Below are positions 43,149 to 52,748 of a stretch of 64,000 nucleotides of DNA, piece by piece. The notes below the pieces were generated by a model that saw only the letters and a list, made by a program, of their open reading frames with translations, made no database searches and was not told the DNA's origin. This DNA comes from Akkermansiaceae bacterium (GTDB taxonomy: Bacteria; Verrucomicrobiota; Verrucomicrobiia; Verrucomicrobiales; Akkermansiaceae), in contig JAPKCM010000001.1 in NCBI GenBank assembly GCA_028822935.1, forward strand, positions 62,001-126,000. Reading direction: 5' to 3'. The stretch's first letter is position 1; every line of letters begins with the position of its first letter. The position numbers were made by a program, and so were the translations under genes.

Positions 43149-46100
43149 ATGAATTTTTCTATTTTATCAATTTGGGTGTGTCTTGTGATGGTGACCTTGG
43201 GGGCCGGTCCACGGGATGCTGAGTGGAAGAAGGTCGAAGAAGCACAGAAGAAAGATCAGCCGAAAACGCAGATCGAACTGCTGATCGGCATTGAAAAATC
43301 GGCTTTGGCTGAGGGGAAATGGGCGGAGGCTTCGCGAGCGATGGCTCAGTGGATTGCGACGGAGGGTAAGATCGAGGGGTCAGCATTGGTGATCAAGAAG
43401 TTGGATGCGGAGTTGAAAACGGCTCCCGAGCAAGTGAAGCCGGTCTTGCGGGTTTTGGCGGCGGGCTGGATGCATCGCTATTACCAGCAGAACCAGTGGC
43501 GCTTTGCGCGGCGGAGTTCGACAGGTGAGCCGGCGGGTGATGATTTGGAAACTTGGGATCTGGCGCGCATCCTTTTGGAGATTGATGAGCGGATGCAGTT
43601 GGCTCTGGCCGATGAGGCGGCCTTGAAGGTGATTCCGGTTGGCGATATCGCCGAGCTCTTGTCGGTGGGGAGTTTAGGCGACGAGTGGCGTCCGACGATG
43701 TTCGACTTTGTGGCGCACCAGGCGCTCGATTTTTATGCGATGGAAGTGGTGGCGGTTTCGCGACCGCTGGAGGCTTTTGTGATCGCGGCGGATTCGCCGG
43801 TCTTTGGATCGGTTGAAGAGTTTTTGGCATGGAAGCCAAAGACGGAGGACAAGGAGTCACCGAAATTCCGTGCTCTTGGGATTTTTCAGAACTTGTTGGA
43901 TTTTCATCGAGGTGATGAGCAGCAGGATGCTTTTTTGCTAGCTGATCTGGAGCGATTACGATGGGCGTCGAGAGCGGCGGCGGGAGAGGGAAAAGATGCC
44001 CGGGTTGAGAAGGCTCTTAGGAAATTTATCGAGCAACATGTGGGGCATGCCATCAGTGCGTGGGCTCGGGAGGATTTGGGTGGGATGCTTCTTTCTCGAA
44101 ACGAAACCAAGGAGGCTCATGCCGTCTTTCTGGCGGGCGCTGAGGCTTTTCCAGATCATCCTTTTGGCAACTTATGTCGAAACGGAGTGCAGAGTCTGGA
44201 GCAGAGACTGTTGGCCCTTTCGACGGAAACTCACTGGACTCCGGCGGGAGAGGAGATTCATGTCACGCATCGAAATTTGAAGCGAGTGTGGTTCCGGCTT
44301 TACTCGGTGGCCTTCAAACCAGGTAGCGAGACGATCAGAAGAGACACTTTGCCTGATCGGGAAAAATGGTTGCCTGCAATGCTCAAGGGGAAAGCGGCGC
44401 GAGCATGGGAAAGTGCTTTGGTGGATGAAGGGGATTACGCATCGCAAAGCATTTCTCTGGAAGCTCCAAAGGATCTGCCGGATGGCTATCATGTCTTGGT
44501 CGCGAGCGCGGATGAGGGGTTTTCGCTGAAGGATAATGCGATCTCGGTGGTCGGAGTGCATGTCACGCCGCTGGCACTGACGGTTGCCGCCGTACAGTTG
44601 GATGGTGGCTTGGAGGGTCATGTCGTGGATGCGGTGACCGGGGCTCCGCTGGCGGGGATAGATGTCGGGGCATGGAACATCGATAAGAAGCAAGTTCTGA
44701 GTGGGAAGACGAAGACGGATGAGACGGGATACTTTCGCTTTCAGAGAAACAAGAGTGACTGGTATTTGGTTGTCGCAAACCGAGGCTTACAACGTGCGGT
44801 GACACGACTTTATACGCGGAATCGTCGACTTCAAAAGGAACACGATCGGAGCATGGCGGTGTTTTTTACAGATCGGGCTATTTACCGTCCAGGACAGACG
44901 GTTCACTTCAAGGGGATTTGGTACGCAAAGAAGCAATCCAAGGCTAAATTTGAGCTTCTGAAGAAGACGGAAGGGACCGTGCTGTTTCGTGATCCGAACG
45001 GGGAAGAGATTTCAAAATTGAAAATCGTCTCCAATGAACGGGGGTCATTTTCAGGGAGTTTCACGGCGCCGATGGGTAGTGTCCTGGGTCGATTTCAGAT
45101 ATCGCTTGCACAGGAAAATGGTGCCGCGTCCATTCGGGTGGAGGAATACAAGCGGCCGAAGTTTTTCACGAAAATCGATGCCCCCACGGATGCCGCTGCT
45201 TTGGGTGAGAAAGTCACCGTGAAGGTTCGGGCCGAGGCCTACACCGGTGCTCCAGTTGACGGAGCGAAAGTGAGTTGGCGCGTGACGCGGACGCCACGGC
45301 TACCGGCCTGGACCCGCTGGTGTTGGTGGGTGAGTCCGGCGCGATCGAATACCGAGGAGATTGCCCATGGGGTTTCCGAAACGGCGGCGGATGGCTCGGT
45401 GATGATTGCCTTTGTGGCGAAGCCCGACGAGTCGGTGAATGAGGCGTTGGAGCCGATCTTTGATTTTTTGGTGACGGCAGATGTGACCGGAGGAGCGGGA
45501 GAGACACGCTCGGCGAACAGGCGGGTGTTGGTGGGATATACGAGTTTGAAGGCTTCTCTTTCCGCCGCCGAATGGTTGGAGTCGGGCAAGGAACTCGAGT
45601 TCAAGGTGCGGACGGAGTCGCTTGATGGCGAAGTCCGGATGGCCAAAGGGGTGGTGAAGATTCATCGACTGAAGGAGCCGGAGGTTTGCCCGCGACCCAT
45701 GAGGGCTGGGCGGCAATATGGATCACTTGGAGATGATCAGGGTGGCAGTGCTTCCATCGATCCGAATCGTTGGGAGCCGGGTGAGCTTGTGAAGGAGTTC
45801 GAGGTGCAGACTGATGCCGAAGGTGAGGCCATCGTGAAGTCGGGGTTGGAGGCCGGGGCCTATCGCTTAATTTTTGAAACGAAGGATGCGAATGGGCGCA
45901 AAATTCAGGCGCTGTTAGGCATCGAAGTGGTGGCGCCGGATGGTGAGGATTTCCCGACGCCGGTGCCTTTCTATACCGGGGCGCCCGCTTGGTCGGTGGA
46001 GCCGGGAGAAACTGCTTCGGTCTTTTGGGGGAGTGGACACACGGAAGTGCGAGCCTGCGTCGAGTGGTACCAGAATAGTAGGTTACTGAAGCGCGAATGG

Positions 46101-49100
46101 TCCAAAGATGGGCAGACGCAGCAGATTTTTACTTATCCGATTGAGGAAGAGAATCGCGGTGGCATCACGGTGGTGCTGCGACAGGTCACGATGAATCGAA
46201 TGCATCAGTTCGAAAAGGTCATCCGAGTTCCGTGGACCAATAAGGAGCTGAAGCTCCGTTGGGAGCACCTCGTTTCGAAGCTGGAGCCGGGGGCGAAGGA
46301 GACCTGGACGGCAGTCGTTGAAGGTGCGGGTGGTGAGGCGGCAGTCGCGGAGATGGTGGCGACGATGTACGATGCTTCACTGGATGCTTATGCCCCGCAT
46401 AGATTTCAGACCTTGATGGGGGCCTTGAGAAGTGAATGGGGGGCTAGTCGCCGCGTTCAGTTTAGCAGCGTGATGGGCCGATTAGAGACGCGAATTTGGT
46501 TTGATCCTCAGGGTGGTTATGGAATGAGTCCGATGTTTCGGAGGTATCGGAACGAGCTTCAGTTGTATGCTGGAGGAGCGAGGTTGTACTATGGCTATGG
46601 GAATGAGTCTGATGATGGATTGAGGAGTCGTAGTAGTACTAGGATGAAATACAATGAGGCTAATAAGGGAGGTCGGGGCGGCGGCGGGGCCTTGCCCGGG
46701 ATGGCCAAGCCCTCTAGTCCAGCAATGGCCCCCATGGTCTTTGGTGCGAGCGTTTCTGATGCAGGGGGATTTGAAGTTGAAGGTGTAAGTTCGGATGGTT
46801 TTGCGAGTGACCCGAATGGTGAGGTTGAGGCAAAAGGCCCCGATGTTTCCCAAGTCACGGCTCGCAAGAATCTGCAAGAGACCGCTTTCTTTTTTCCCGC
46901 TCTCACCAGTGATGCGGATGGCAAGGTGCGCATCAGCTTCACGATGCCGGAGGCTTTGACGAAGTGGCGTTTTCTCGGGATGGCTCATGATGCCAATTTC
47001 CGCTCGGGCATGCTGGAGGGAGAGACGGTCGCGGCGAAGGATCTGATGGTGCAGCCAAACCCACCGCGCTTTATGCGGGAGGGAGACGTCTTGGAATTCA
47101 CGGTCAAGGTGACGAACCAAAGCGAGAGTGAGCAGAGCGGAATGGCGAGATTCACCTTGGCGGATGCCGCGACCGATGAGGATCGCACCGCGGAAATGGG
47201 GATTGCGTCACCCGATCAAAAATTCACGGTGCCGGCCAAGGAAAGCCGGACTTTAAAGTGGAAGATCGCGGTGCCGGATGGTGCGGGCTTTCTGAAGTAT
47301 AAGGCGGTGGCGGCGACTGACAATCTCACGGATGGCGAGGAAGGCTGGCTGCCGGTGATTTCACGACGCATTTTGGTGACGGAATCGATGTCACTGCCGA
47401 TCCGAAATGCCGGGAGCAAGAAATTTGAGTTTACCAAGTTGCTCGGGAGTGGCGCATCGGAGACTTTGGAAAACCGCTTTCTCCACGTGCAAGTGGTGTC
47501 GCAACCGGCTTGGTATGCTGTGATGGCGCTGCCGTATTTGATGGAATATCCCCACGAGTGCTCCGAGCAAACCTTCAATCGGTATTACGCGAACGCGCTG
47601 GCGCGACACATCGCAGGATCCGACCCGAAGATGCGTCGGATCTTTGATCAGTGGAAGGCAGGGGGTGATGCTCTCGACAGTCCGCTGATGAAGAATGCCG
47701 ATCTCAAAGGCATCTTGTTAGATGAAACTCCCTGGTTACGGGAGGCCACGAATGAGGCGGCCGCGAGGCGTCGGGTGGGGTTGTTGTTTGATGAAAATCA
47801 CATGGACCACGAGCTGGAAAAGGCTCTGCGGAAGCTGAGCCAAATGCAGCGTGGGGATGGCTTGTGGCCCTGGTTCCCGGGAGGACGCGGGAGTGAGTAT
47901 ATTTCGCTTTATGTCACGACGGGATTTGCGCGCTTGCGGTCCTTGGGGGTGGAGACCGATATCACGCCTGCCTTGAAGGCCTTGGTGCCGTTGGATGCGG
48001 CCTTGACCAAGCGGTATGAGCGCTTGCGAAAGGACAAGCATCTTGATGCGATGAATTTGACCCCGTGGGTCGCGCACCATCTCTATACTCGGACTTTTTT
48101 CCTAAAGGACAAGAAGTTGAGCCAGCGGGACAAGGTGGCATTTGACTACTTTGCGGGTCAGGCGAAGAAGCATTGGGTGGAGTTGCAAAGCCGGATGTCG
48201 CGGGCCCATCTCGCGCTGGCCTTACATCGGCTGGGTGACAAAGAGATTCCGAACTTGGTCACGCGCTCGTTGAAGGAGAACGCGAAAGTGACCGGGGAAC
48301 AGGGGATGTTTTGGAAGGACCGCGAGGGCGAAGGATGGTGGTGGTGGCAGGCGCCTATCGAAACGCAGGCGATGATGATCGAGGCCTTCCGGGAGATCGA
48401 TCAGGATGCCAAGGCGGTCGATGATTGCGAGGTGTGGTTGATCAAGCAAAAGCAGGTGGGTGATTGGAGAACAACCAAAGCCACGGCGGATGCGGTCTAC
48501 TCATTGTTGATGGGCGGGCGGAATTTACTGGGATCGGATGCCTTGTTGAAGATCTCTCTTGGTGGCGAAGAGGTGAAGCCGGAGAAGGTCGAGGCGGGGA
48601 CGGGCTTTTATGAAAGCCGATTCGTCGAAGGTGCGGTGAAGCCGGCGCTCGGGAAGATTGAGCTGAGGAAAAGTGATGATGGGGTGAGCTGGGCGAGCGT
48701 GCACTGGCAGTATCTCGAAGACATGGCCAAGGTCACGAAGGATGATGGCACGCAGCTGCAGTTGGAGAAGAAGCTCTTTGTGAGAAAAAACACCAAGAAA
48801 GGTCCGGTTCTGATGCCCCTGGTTGGCGCGGTTCAAGTAGGTGATGAACTGGTGACGCGCGTGATTCTTCGGAATGACCGGGCGATGGAGTTTGTTCATC
48901 TGAAGGATCTCCGGGGAAGTGGCACCGAGCCGGTGAACGTCTTGAGTGGCTACCGTTGGCAGGATGGCTTTGGCTACTACGAAGTGACGCGAGACACCGC
49001 GAGCCACTTCTTCATCGATCGTCTTCCGCCGGGCGTGCATGTCTTCGAAACGAGCGTGCGGGTCCAGCATGCTGGTGAATATCAGACCGGGATCGCGGAA

Positions 49101-49166
49101 GTGCGCTGCATGTATGCCCCTGAGTTTGCCTCCCACAGTGCAAGCGTGGGGATTCGGGCGGAGTAA
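43149..49166 (+). CDS. Bacterial alpha-2-macroglobulin with thioester motif
   Basis: 2,005 residues from the ATG at 43149, which gives a signal peptide (FSILSIWVCLVMVTLGAG); the open frame extends back to 42612 but overlaps the divergent gene. MG2 has TDRAIYRPGQTVHFKGIWY near 573-591. After further MG domains there is a glycine-rich linker (NKGGRGGGGALPGMAKP) near 1170. The A2M domain follows (ETAFFFPALTSDADGKVRIS near 1244), then the thioester domain with CSEQ at 1471-1474 in EYPHECSEQTFNRYYAN. C-terminal macroglobulin domains end the protein. The family traps peptidases in the periplasm by covalent attachment; this copy keeps the Cys and Gln. There is no pbpC neighbour. No lipobox is seen, so it is probably soluble. 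Confidence 0.92.
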   Translation: MNFSILSIWVCLVMVTLGAGPRDAEWKKVEEAQKKDQPKTQIELLIGIEKSALAEGKWAEASRAMAQWIATEGKIEGSALVIKKLDAELKTAPEQVKPVLRVLAAGWMHRYYQQNQWRFARRSSTGEPAGDDLETWDLARILLEIDERMQLALADEAALKVIPVGDIAELLSVGSLGDEWRPTMFDFVAHQALDFYAMEVVAVSRPLEAFVIAADSPVFGSVEEFLAWKPKTEDKESPKFRALGIFQNLLDFHRGDEQQDAFLLADLERLRWASRAAAGEGKDARVEKALRKFIEQHVGHAISAWAREDLGGMLLSRNETKEAHAVFLAGAEAFPDHPFGNLCRNGVQSLEQRLLALSTETHWTPAGEEIHVTHRNLKRVWFRLYSVAFKPGSETIRRDTLPDREKWLPAMLKGKAARAWESALVDEGDYASQSISLEAPKDLPDGYHVLVASADEGFSLKDNAISVVGVHVTPLALTVAAVQLDGGLEGHVVDAVTGAPLAGIDVGAWNIDKKQVLSGKTKTDETGYFRFQRNKSDWYLVVANRGLQRAVTRLYTRNRRLQKEHDRSMAVFFTDRAIYRPGQTVHFKGIWYAKKQSKAKFELLKKTEGTVLFRDPNGEEISKLKIVSNERGSFSGSFTAPMGSVLGRFQISLAQENGAASIRVEEYKRPKFFTKIDAPTDAAALGEKVTVKVRAEAYTGAPVDGAKVSWRVTRTPRLPAWTRWCWWVSPARSNTEEIAHGVSETAADGSVMIAFVAKPDESVNEALEPIFDFLVTADVTGGAGETRSANRRVLVGYTSLKASLSAAEWLESGKELEFKVRTESLDGEVRMAKGVVKIHRLKEPEVCPRPMRAGRQYGSLGDDQGGSASIDPNRWEPGELVKEFEVQTDAEGEAIVKSGLEAGAYRLIFETKDANGRKIQALLGIEVVAPDGEDFPTPVPFYTGAPAWSVEPGETASVFWGSGHTEVRACVEWYQNSRLLKREWSKDGQTQQIFTYPIEEENRGGITVVLRQVTMNRMHQFEKVIRVPWTNKELKLRWEHLVSKLEPGAKETWTAVVEGAGGEAAVAEMVATMYDASLDAYAPHRFQTLMGALRSEWGASRRVQFSSVMGRLETRIWFDPQGGYGMSPMFRRYRNELQLYAGGARLYYGYGNESDDGLRSRSSTRMKYNEANKGGRGGGGALPGMAKPSSPAMAPMVFGASVSDAGGFEVEGVSSDGFASDPNGEVEAKGPDVSQVTARKNLQETAFFFPALTSDADGKVRISFTMPEALTKWRFLGMAHDANFRSGMLEGETVAAKDLMVQPNPPRFMREGDVLEFTVKVTNQSESEQSGMARFTLADAATDEDRTAEMGIASPDQKFTVPAKESRTLKWKIAVPDGAGFLKYKAVAATDNLTDGEEGWLPVISRRILVTESMSLPIRNAGSKKFEFTKLLGSGASETLENRFLHVQVVSQPAWYAVMALPYLMEYPHECSEQTFNRYYANALARHIAGSDPKMRRIFDQWKAGGDALDSPLMKNADLKGILLDETPWLREATNEAAARRRVGLLFDENHMDHELEKALRKLSQMQRGDGLWPWFPGGRGSEYISLYVTTGFARLRSLGVETDITPALKALVPLDAALTKRYERLRKDKHLDAMNLTPWVAHHLYTRTFFLKDKKLSQRDKVAFDYFAGQAKKHWVELQSRMSRAHLALALHRLGDKEIPNLVTRSLKENAKVTGEQGMFWKDREGEGWWWWQAPIETQAMMIEAFREIDQDAKAVDDCEVWLIKQKQVGDWRTTKATADAVYSLLMGGRNLLGSDALLKISLGGEEVKPEKVEAGTGFYESRFVEGAVKPALGKIELRKSDDGVSWASVHWQYLEDMAKVTKDDGTQLQLEKKLFVRKNTKKGPVLMPLVGAVQVGDELVTRVILRNDRAMEFVHLKDLRGSGTEPVNVLSGYRWQDGFGYYEVTRDTASHFFIDRLPPGVHVFETSVRVQHAGEYQTGIAEVRCMYAPEFASHSASVGIRAE

Positions 49167-49232
49167 ATGTCTTCAAGTCCCTGCGGCCCTACCAAGCTTG
49201 CAGTTCGGGTGCGAATCCCGCAGAAGGAGCGC

Positions 49233-50201
49233 GTGAGTTTTCAAGTCGTCATGGAGGCCGTGTTGCCGGTCTATCTGATCGCAATGATCGGCATGTTTCT
49301 AAAATGGGTGAAAGTGGTCACCTCTGACATGGAGAAGGGGCTTTTTAAGGTCATCATTCATTGCCTCTATCCCTGCCTCATTCTTGATAAAACCTTGGGG
49401 AACGATTTGGTTCGGCAAGGGGATGTCTTGGGGTGGGGAATTGGGCTGGGTTTTGGACTTGTTGTCACCGGAATGGCGGTGGCTTGGATTGTGGCAACTT
49501 GTCTGGGTCTCAAGGCGGGAAGCGGAAAACGGACGTTTACTTTTGCGGGCGGAGTCCAAAATTATGGCTACACTGCGATCCCGATTCTCATGGCTCTTTT
49601 TGTGATCGATGGAAATGACGAAGTGCTGGGGGTTCTTTTTTTGCACAGCTTGGGGGTGGAGATCGCGATTTGGGTGGTGGGGCTCATGGTGTTGACGGGG
49701 ACGGTAATTCGCAGTCCGAAGCAGTTGATCAATGGGCCTATTGTTGCCGTGATCCTGGGAATTGGGCTTTCTTGGAGCGGGGGATGGAAATTTTTCGATT
49801 CTGAAAGTTCGGGATTTCTGGGTGCGATTCTTCGGCAAACAATGAGTTGGTTGGGAGGATGTGCCTTTCCTGTCGCTTTGCTTCTCATTGGAGCGACTAT
49901 TTTTGATCTGATTGGGAAGGAGCGATTGGATCCGAAAATTACGATGGGAGCCTGCGTGGTGAGGCTTTTGATCATGCCAATGGTTATTCTTTCTGCGGCA
50001 AAGTTTCTGCCGATCGCGGTGGCCCTGAAGCAAGTTCTCCTGGTGCAAGCGGCGATGCCGGCGGCTGTGACTCCGATCATTCTCGCTCGTCACTACGGGG
50101 GCAGTCCCGGTGTGGCGGTCCAGATGGTTTTGGCGACATCTGCGCTTGCGTTGATCACGATACCCATTTGGATTTCTTGGGGTGTGAAATTCGTATTTTA
50201 G
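49233..50201 (+). CDS. AEC (auxin efflux carrier) family transporter
   Basis: About 322 residues, ten hydrophobic segments, the usual AEC layout: VLPVYLIAMIGMFLKWVKVV at the start, LFKVIIHCLYPCLILDKTL, then TFAGGVQNYGYTAIPILMAL (the conserved Asn-Tyr-Gly cross-over), INGPIVAVILGIGLSW and a matching C-terminal half with LLIGATIFDL and VQAAMPAAVTPIILARHYGG. Substrates in bacteria are often dicarboxylates; none can be named here. The GTG at 49233 has AAGGAG three bases upstream; the ATG at 49251 is the alternative and would give 316 residues. The open frame reaches back to 49167, directly after the macroglobulin stop. Confidence 0.87.
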   Translation: MSFQVVMEAVLPVYLIAMIGMFLKWVKVVTSDMEKGLFKVIIHCLYPCLILDKTLGNDLVRQGDVLGWGIGLGFGLVVTGMAVAWIVATCLGLKAGSGKRTFTFAGGVQNYGYTAIPILMALFVIDGNDEVLGVLFLHSLGVEIAIWVVGLMVLTGTVIRSPKQLINGPIVAVILGIGLSWSGGWKFFDSESSGFLGAILRQTMSWLGGCAFPVALLLIGATIFDLIGKERLDPKITMGACVVRLLIMPMVILSAAKFLPIAVALKQVLLVQAAMPAAVTPIILARHYGGSPGVAVQMVLATSALALITIPIWISWGVKFVF

Positions 50202-50225
50202 TGTAGTTTAAAGCTTGTGAATTGC

Positions 50226-51113
50226 ATGAAGGTTTTTTTATCGATCGTTCTCTATGCTTGTCTCCCTGTTTCGGCGCAGCTTTCGGAAGAGATAGCAAAG
50301 GCGGCAGAGTCGATTCTCGGAGAAAATGGTGGAGATCGTTTTTTCTACTATCCGACATCGAAGGGACCCCATGATCCTGCTGATTACGGGTATGAGCACG
50401 AGGAAGTGACCTTTCCGAGCGAGGATCAGACAAAGTTGCATGGTTGGTTTCTGCCAGCGAAAGGAGTGGAGAAAGCAAAAGGTACGGTGGTTTTTTCGCA
50501 TGGGAACGCCGGGGCGGTGGCGCATCATCTTGGATTCATCACCTGGGCGATCACGGGTAGCTACAATGTGCTTCTTTACGATTATCGGGCCTTTGGGAAA
50601 TCAGAAGGAAGCTTGGACCGAAAAGGGATCGTGGAAGATGTCCGCGGGGCATTTGCCTACGTGAAGACGCGAAAAGATGTCGACCCGAATCGACTGATCT
50701 CTTTTGGTCATAGCCTTGGAGGGGCGAAATCCATTGCCGCCCTGGGAGAGAAGCCCGTGAAGGGGGTGCGTGGGCTCATTAGTTTTGCGGGATTCAGTTC
50801 CTACAAAGAAATGGCATTGCGAGTGGGCGGGAAGTTTGGAGCCCGCCTTGTCGGTGACGATTACGCTCCCCGAGACTACGTCGAAAAATTGAGTCCAATC
50901 CCCGTCCTCTTTATTCACGGAGTAAAGGATGGCGTGGTCCCGATTTCCCAAGCGCGGGAACTTTTTAAGAAGGCGAAGGAGCCCAAGACCTTAATCGAGG
51001 TTAAGGAAGGCAATCACAATGATGCTCTCTGGGTCGACGACAAAGCCGGAGTGAAAAAGCTCTTAGGATGGATGGAGAAGGTGTTGAATTTACCGCAAAA
51101 TGAGGGAGAGTAG
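50226..51113 (+). CDS. Secreted alpha/beta hydrolase
   Basis: 295 residues. Signal peptide MKVFLSIVLYACLPVSA. The fold is the BEM46/prolyl-oligopeptidase-like type: LHGWFLPAKG, VVFSHGNAGAVAHHLGFITW with the oxyanion HGN, LLYDYRAFGKSEG, nucleophile Ser163 in FGHSLGGAKS, acid in FIHGVKDGVVP near 237 and histidine in KEGNHNDALW near 265. The substrate is unknown. The ATG at 50226 was preferred to a GTG three codons upstream. It lies 24 bp after the AEC gene, and its end nearly touches the DUF6607 start, so the genes are likely co-transcribed. Confidence 0.88.
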   Translation: MKVFLSIVLYACLPVSAQLSEEIAKAAESILGENGGDRFFYYPTSKGPHDPADYGYEHEEVTFPSEDQTKLHGWFLPAKGVEKAKGTVVFSHGNAGAVAHHLGFITWAITGSYNVLLYDYRAFGKSEGSLDRKGIVEDVRGAFAYVKTRKDVDPNRLISFGHSLGGAKSIAALGEKPVKGVRGLISFAGFSSYKEMALRVGGKFGARLVGDDYAPRDYVEKLSPIPVLFIHGVKDGVVPISQARELFKKAKEPKTLIEVKEGNHNDALWVDDKAGVKKLLGWMEKVLNLPQNEGE

Positions 51114-51117
51114 GCGC

Positions 51118-52224
51118 ATGAAATTTGCTGTTCTTGCTTTGGTTCTCATTGGAAGTCTCTTCGCCGAGGAGAGGCCTGTCGTGGTTCGTGGTCATGTTTT
51201 TGCCTGGCCTTTTTTGGAAGCGAAAGAAATGAAGCCGCGTGGTGGCTCGACTCAAGGGGCTGAGGTCACTTTGGATCAAGCGCGATCGGATCATTGGAAA
51301 AAACTGCAAGAAGAAGTATCTAAGAAGGAGAAGGATCGACGTGCGATTGTCGCGATGGCCGGGGACTACCGGGTTAGTTTTGATTTTCTCGAAACGCTGG
51401 GCTTTAGCGAAAATTACACGCCGCCAAAGCCCTATTTTTCTTGGGGGACCGAGAGTGTCGAAGTTTTGCATGATTCTCCCGACTTTGTCTCCCTTCAGCA
51501 CACCTTGGTCATGTATTTTAAAGATAAGGATGGCAAGGAGATGGGTCCGATGGTGATGAAGCACTGGCGTCAGGACTGGCGATTTGAAGACGGAGATCTC
51601 CATGTTTACGTGGGGGATCAAACTTGGGAACGTCGGTTGGTTAAGGCCACTCCCGGTTTTTGGACCCAGGCTGTTTATCAAGTAGACGACTCTCCGAGAT
51701 ATGAAGCGATGGGGCGATGGAAGCACGAAGGGGGGATGTCCGTGTGGCAAAGTGACGATTGCTGGCGTCCGCTACCGAGACGGGAGTTCTCGGTGCGCGA
51801 CGATTACAATATTCTCGCTGGGCGGCATGAAATTACGATCACCGGAACGGGCTGGGTGCACGTGCAGAATAATCAGAAACTCCGGCTCGATGAGGGCGGA
51901 AATAAGAAGTATGTGGGCCAAGAGCTTGGGGTGAATCGATACGAACGGATCAGTGCTCCTTCATTGTCCAAAGCAAGTGAGACCTTGAAAAAGACGGGTG
52001 ATTATTGGGCTGAGGTACGCGAGATGTGGGCTGAGGTTTATCAGAAGAACGAGCGTTTTTCCCTAAAATCAAAAGTCGACGACAAGAAGCTCTATCAGCA
52101 CCACTTTGCTTATGCCGCAGAAATTGAGCAGGAGGGATATGATCCGGAAGCGGGTCGAAAGCATGCCCGGGAAACCATTCTTAAGTTCCTAGGTGGTGGA
52201 GCAGGATCTCCAGGGAAATATTAA
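51118..52224 (+). CDS. DUF6607 family secreted protein
   Basis: 368 residues. The ATG at 51118 is preceded by GAGGGAGAG nine to ten bases upstream, one of the few clear Shine-Dalgarno sites here, and gives a signal peptide (MKFAVLALVLIGSLFA). The family core reads AIVAMAGDYRVSFDFLETLG, SVEVLHDSPDFVSLQHTLVM and VMKHWRQDWRFEDGDLHVYV, then a second beta-rich half with EFSVRDDYNILAGRHEITIT. The name is given from memory of this conserved KHWRQDW pattern. Function unknown; proteins of this type occur in many Gram-negative marine bacteria. Its stop overlaps the kinase start by one base. Confidence 0.75.
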   Translation: MKFAVLALVLIGSLFAEERPVVVRGHVFAWPFLEAKEMKPRGGSTQGAEVTLDQARSDHWKKLQEEVSKKEKDRRAIVAMAGDYRVSFDFLETLGFSENYTPPKPYFSWGTESVEVLHDSPDFVSLQHTLVMYFKDKDGKEMGPMVMKHWRQDWRFEDGDLHVYVGDQTWERRLVKATPGFWTQAVYQVDDSPRYEAMGRWKHEGGMSVWQSDDCWRPLPRREFSVRDDYNILAGRHEITITGTGWVHVQNNQKLRLDEGGNKKYVGQELGVNRYERISAPSLSKASETLKKTGDYWAEVREMWAEVYQKNERFSLKSKVDDKKLYQHHFAYAAEIEQEGYDPEAGRKHARETILKFLGGGAGSPGKY

Positions 52225-52718
52225 TGGCTCGACTCCATGTCATTTGCGGAGCTGCCGGGGTGGGGAAAAGTACTTACGGCAAAAAACTGGCGAAAGTGTT
52301 GGGGGCCTGTTTTCTCGATAGTGACACGGTCACCGAGCCGGTCGTTCGAGCAGGAATGGTAGCTGCGGGAATGGATCCTGACGATCGGGATTCTCCGGAG
52401 TATCGGGCTGAGTTTCGAAATGCCGTCTACGAGTGTTTGTATGCGGTCGCTGAGGAGAATCTTCCCGGAATTTCCGTCGTGCTCGTGGGGCCATTTACCC
52501 GCGAGATTCATAAGGAGGGCTGGAAACGTGACTTGGAATTTCGATTCGAGGTGGAAGTGGTGGTGTCCTATGTCATTTGTGATGAGATTGTTCGAAGAGA
52601 GCGAATCGAGAAACGGGCAAACCCAAGGGACGCTTGGAAGCTTCAGCACTGGGATCTGTATGTGCAGAAATCCGTTCTTTCTCCGCCAGTCTTTGATTAT
52701 GAGTTGGTCAGGACTTGA
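52224..52718 (+). CDS. Small P-loop kinase-like ATPase (AAA_33 type)
   Basis: 164 residues. Walker A GAAGVGKST is at 9-17 in an N-terminal strand (ARLHVICGAAGVGK); LGACFLDSDTVTEPVV supplies the DxD that often contacts substrate in gluconate/shikimate-like kinases. A VLVGPFTREI strand corresponds to Walker B. The lid holds the arginine-rich RRERIEKRANPRDAWKL. It resembles small-molecule kinases of the AAA_33 group; the substrate cannot be told. It starts within the stop of the DUF6607 gene and ends 30 bp before prmA. Confidence 0.8.
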   Translation: MARLHVICGAAGVGKSTYGKKLAKVLGACFLDSDTVTEPVVRAGMVAAGMDPDDRDSPEYRAEFRNAVYECLYAVAEENLPGISVVLVGPFTREIHKEGWKRDLEFRFEVEVVVSYVICDEIVRRERIEKRANPRDAWKLQHWDLYVQKSVLSPPVFDYELVRT

Positions 52719-52748
52719 TTCGTCTTATCATCCTGATAAATCTCTTCT

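Noticed and set aside
49170-49225. tRNA-like TTCGGGTGCGAATCCCG after the macroglobulin gene
   Set aside because: Only a T-arm-like piece; no acceptor, D or anticodon arms can be folded.
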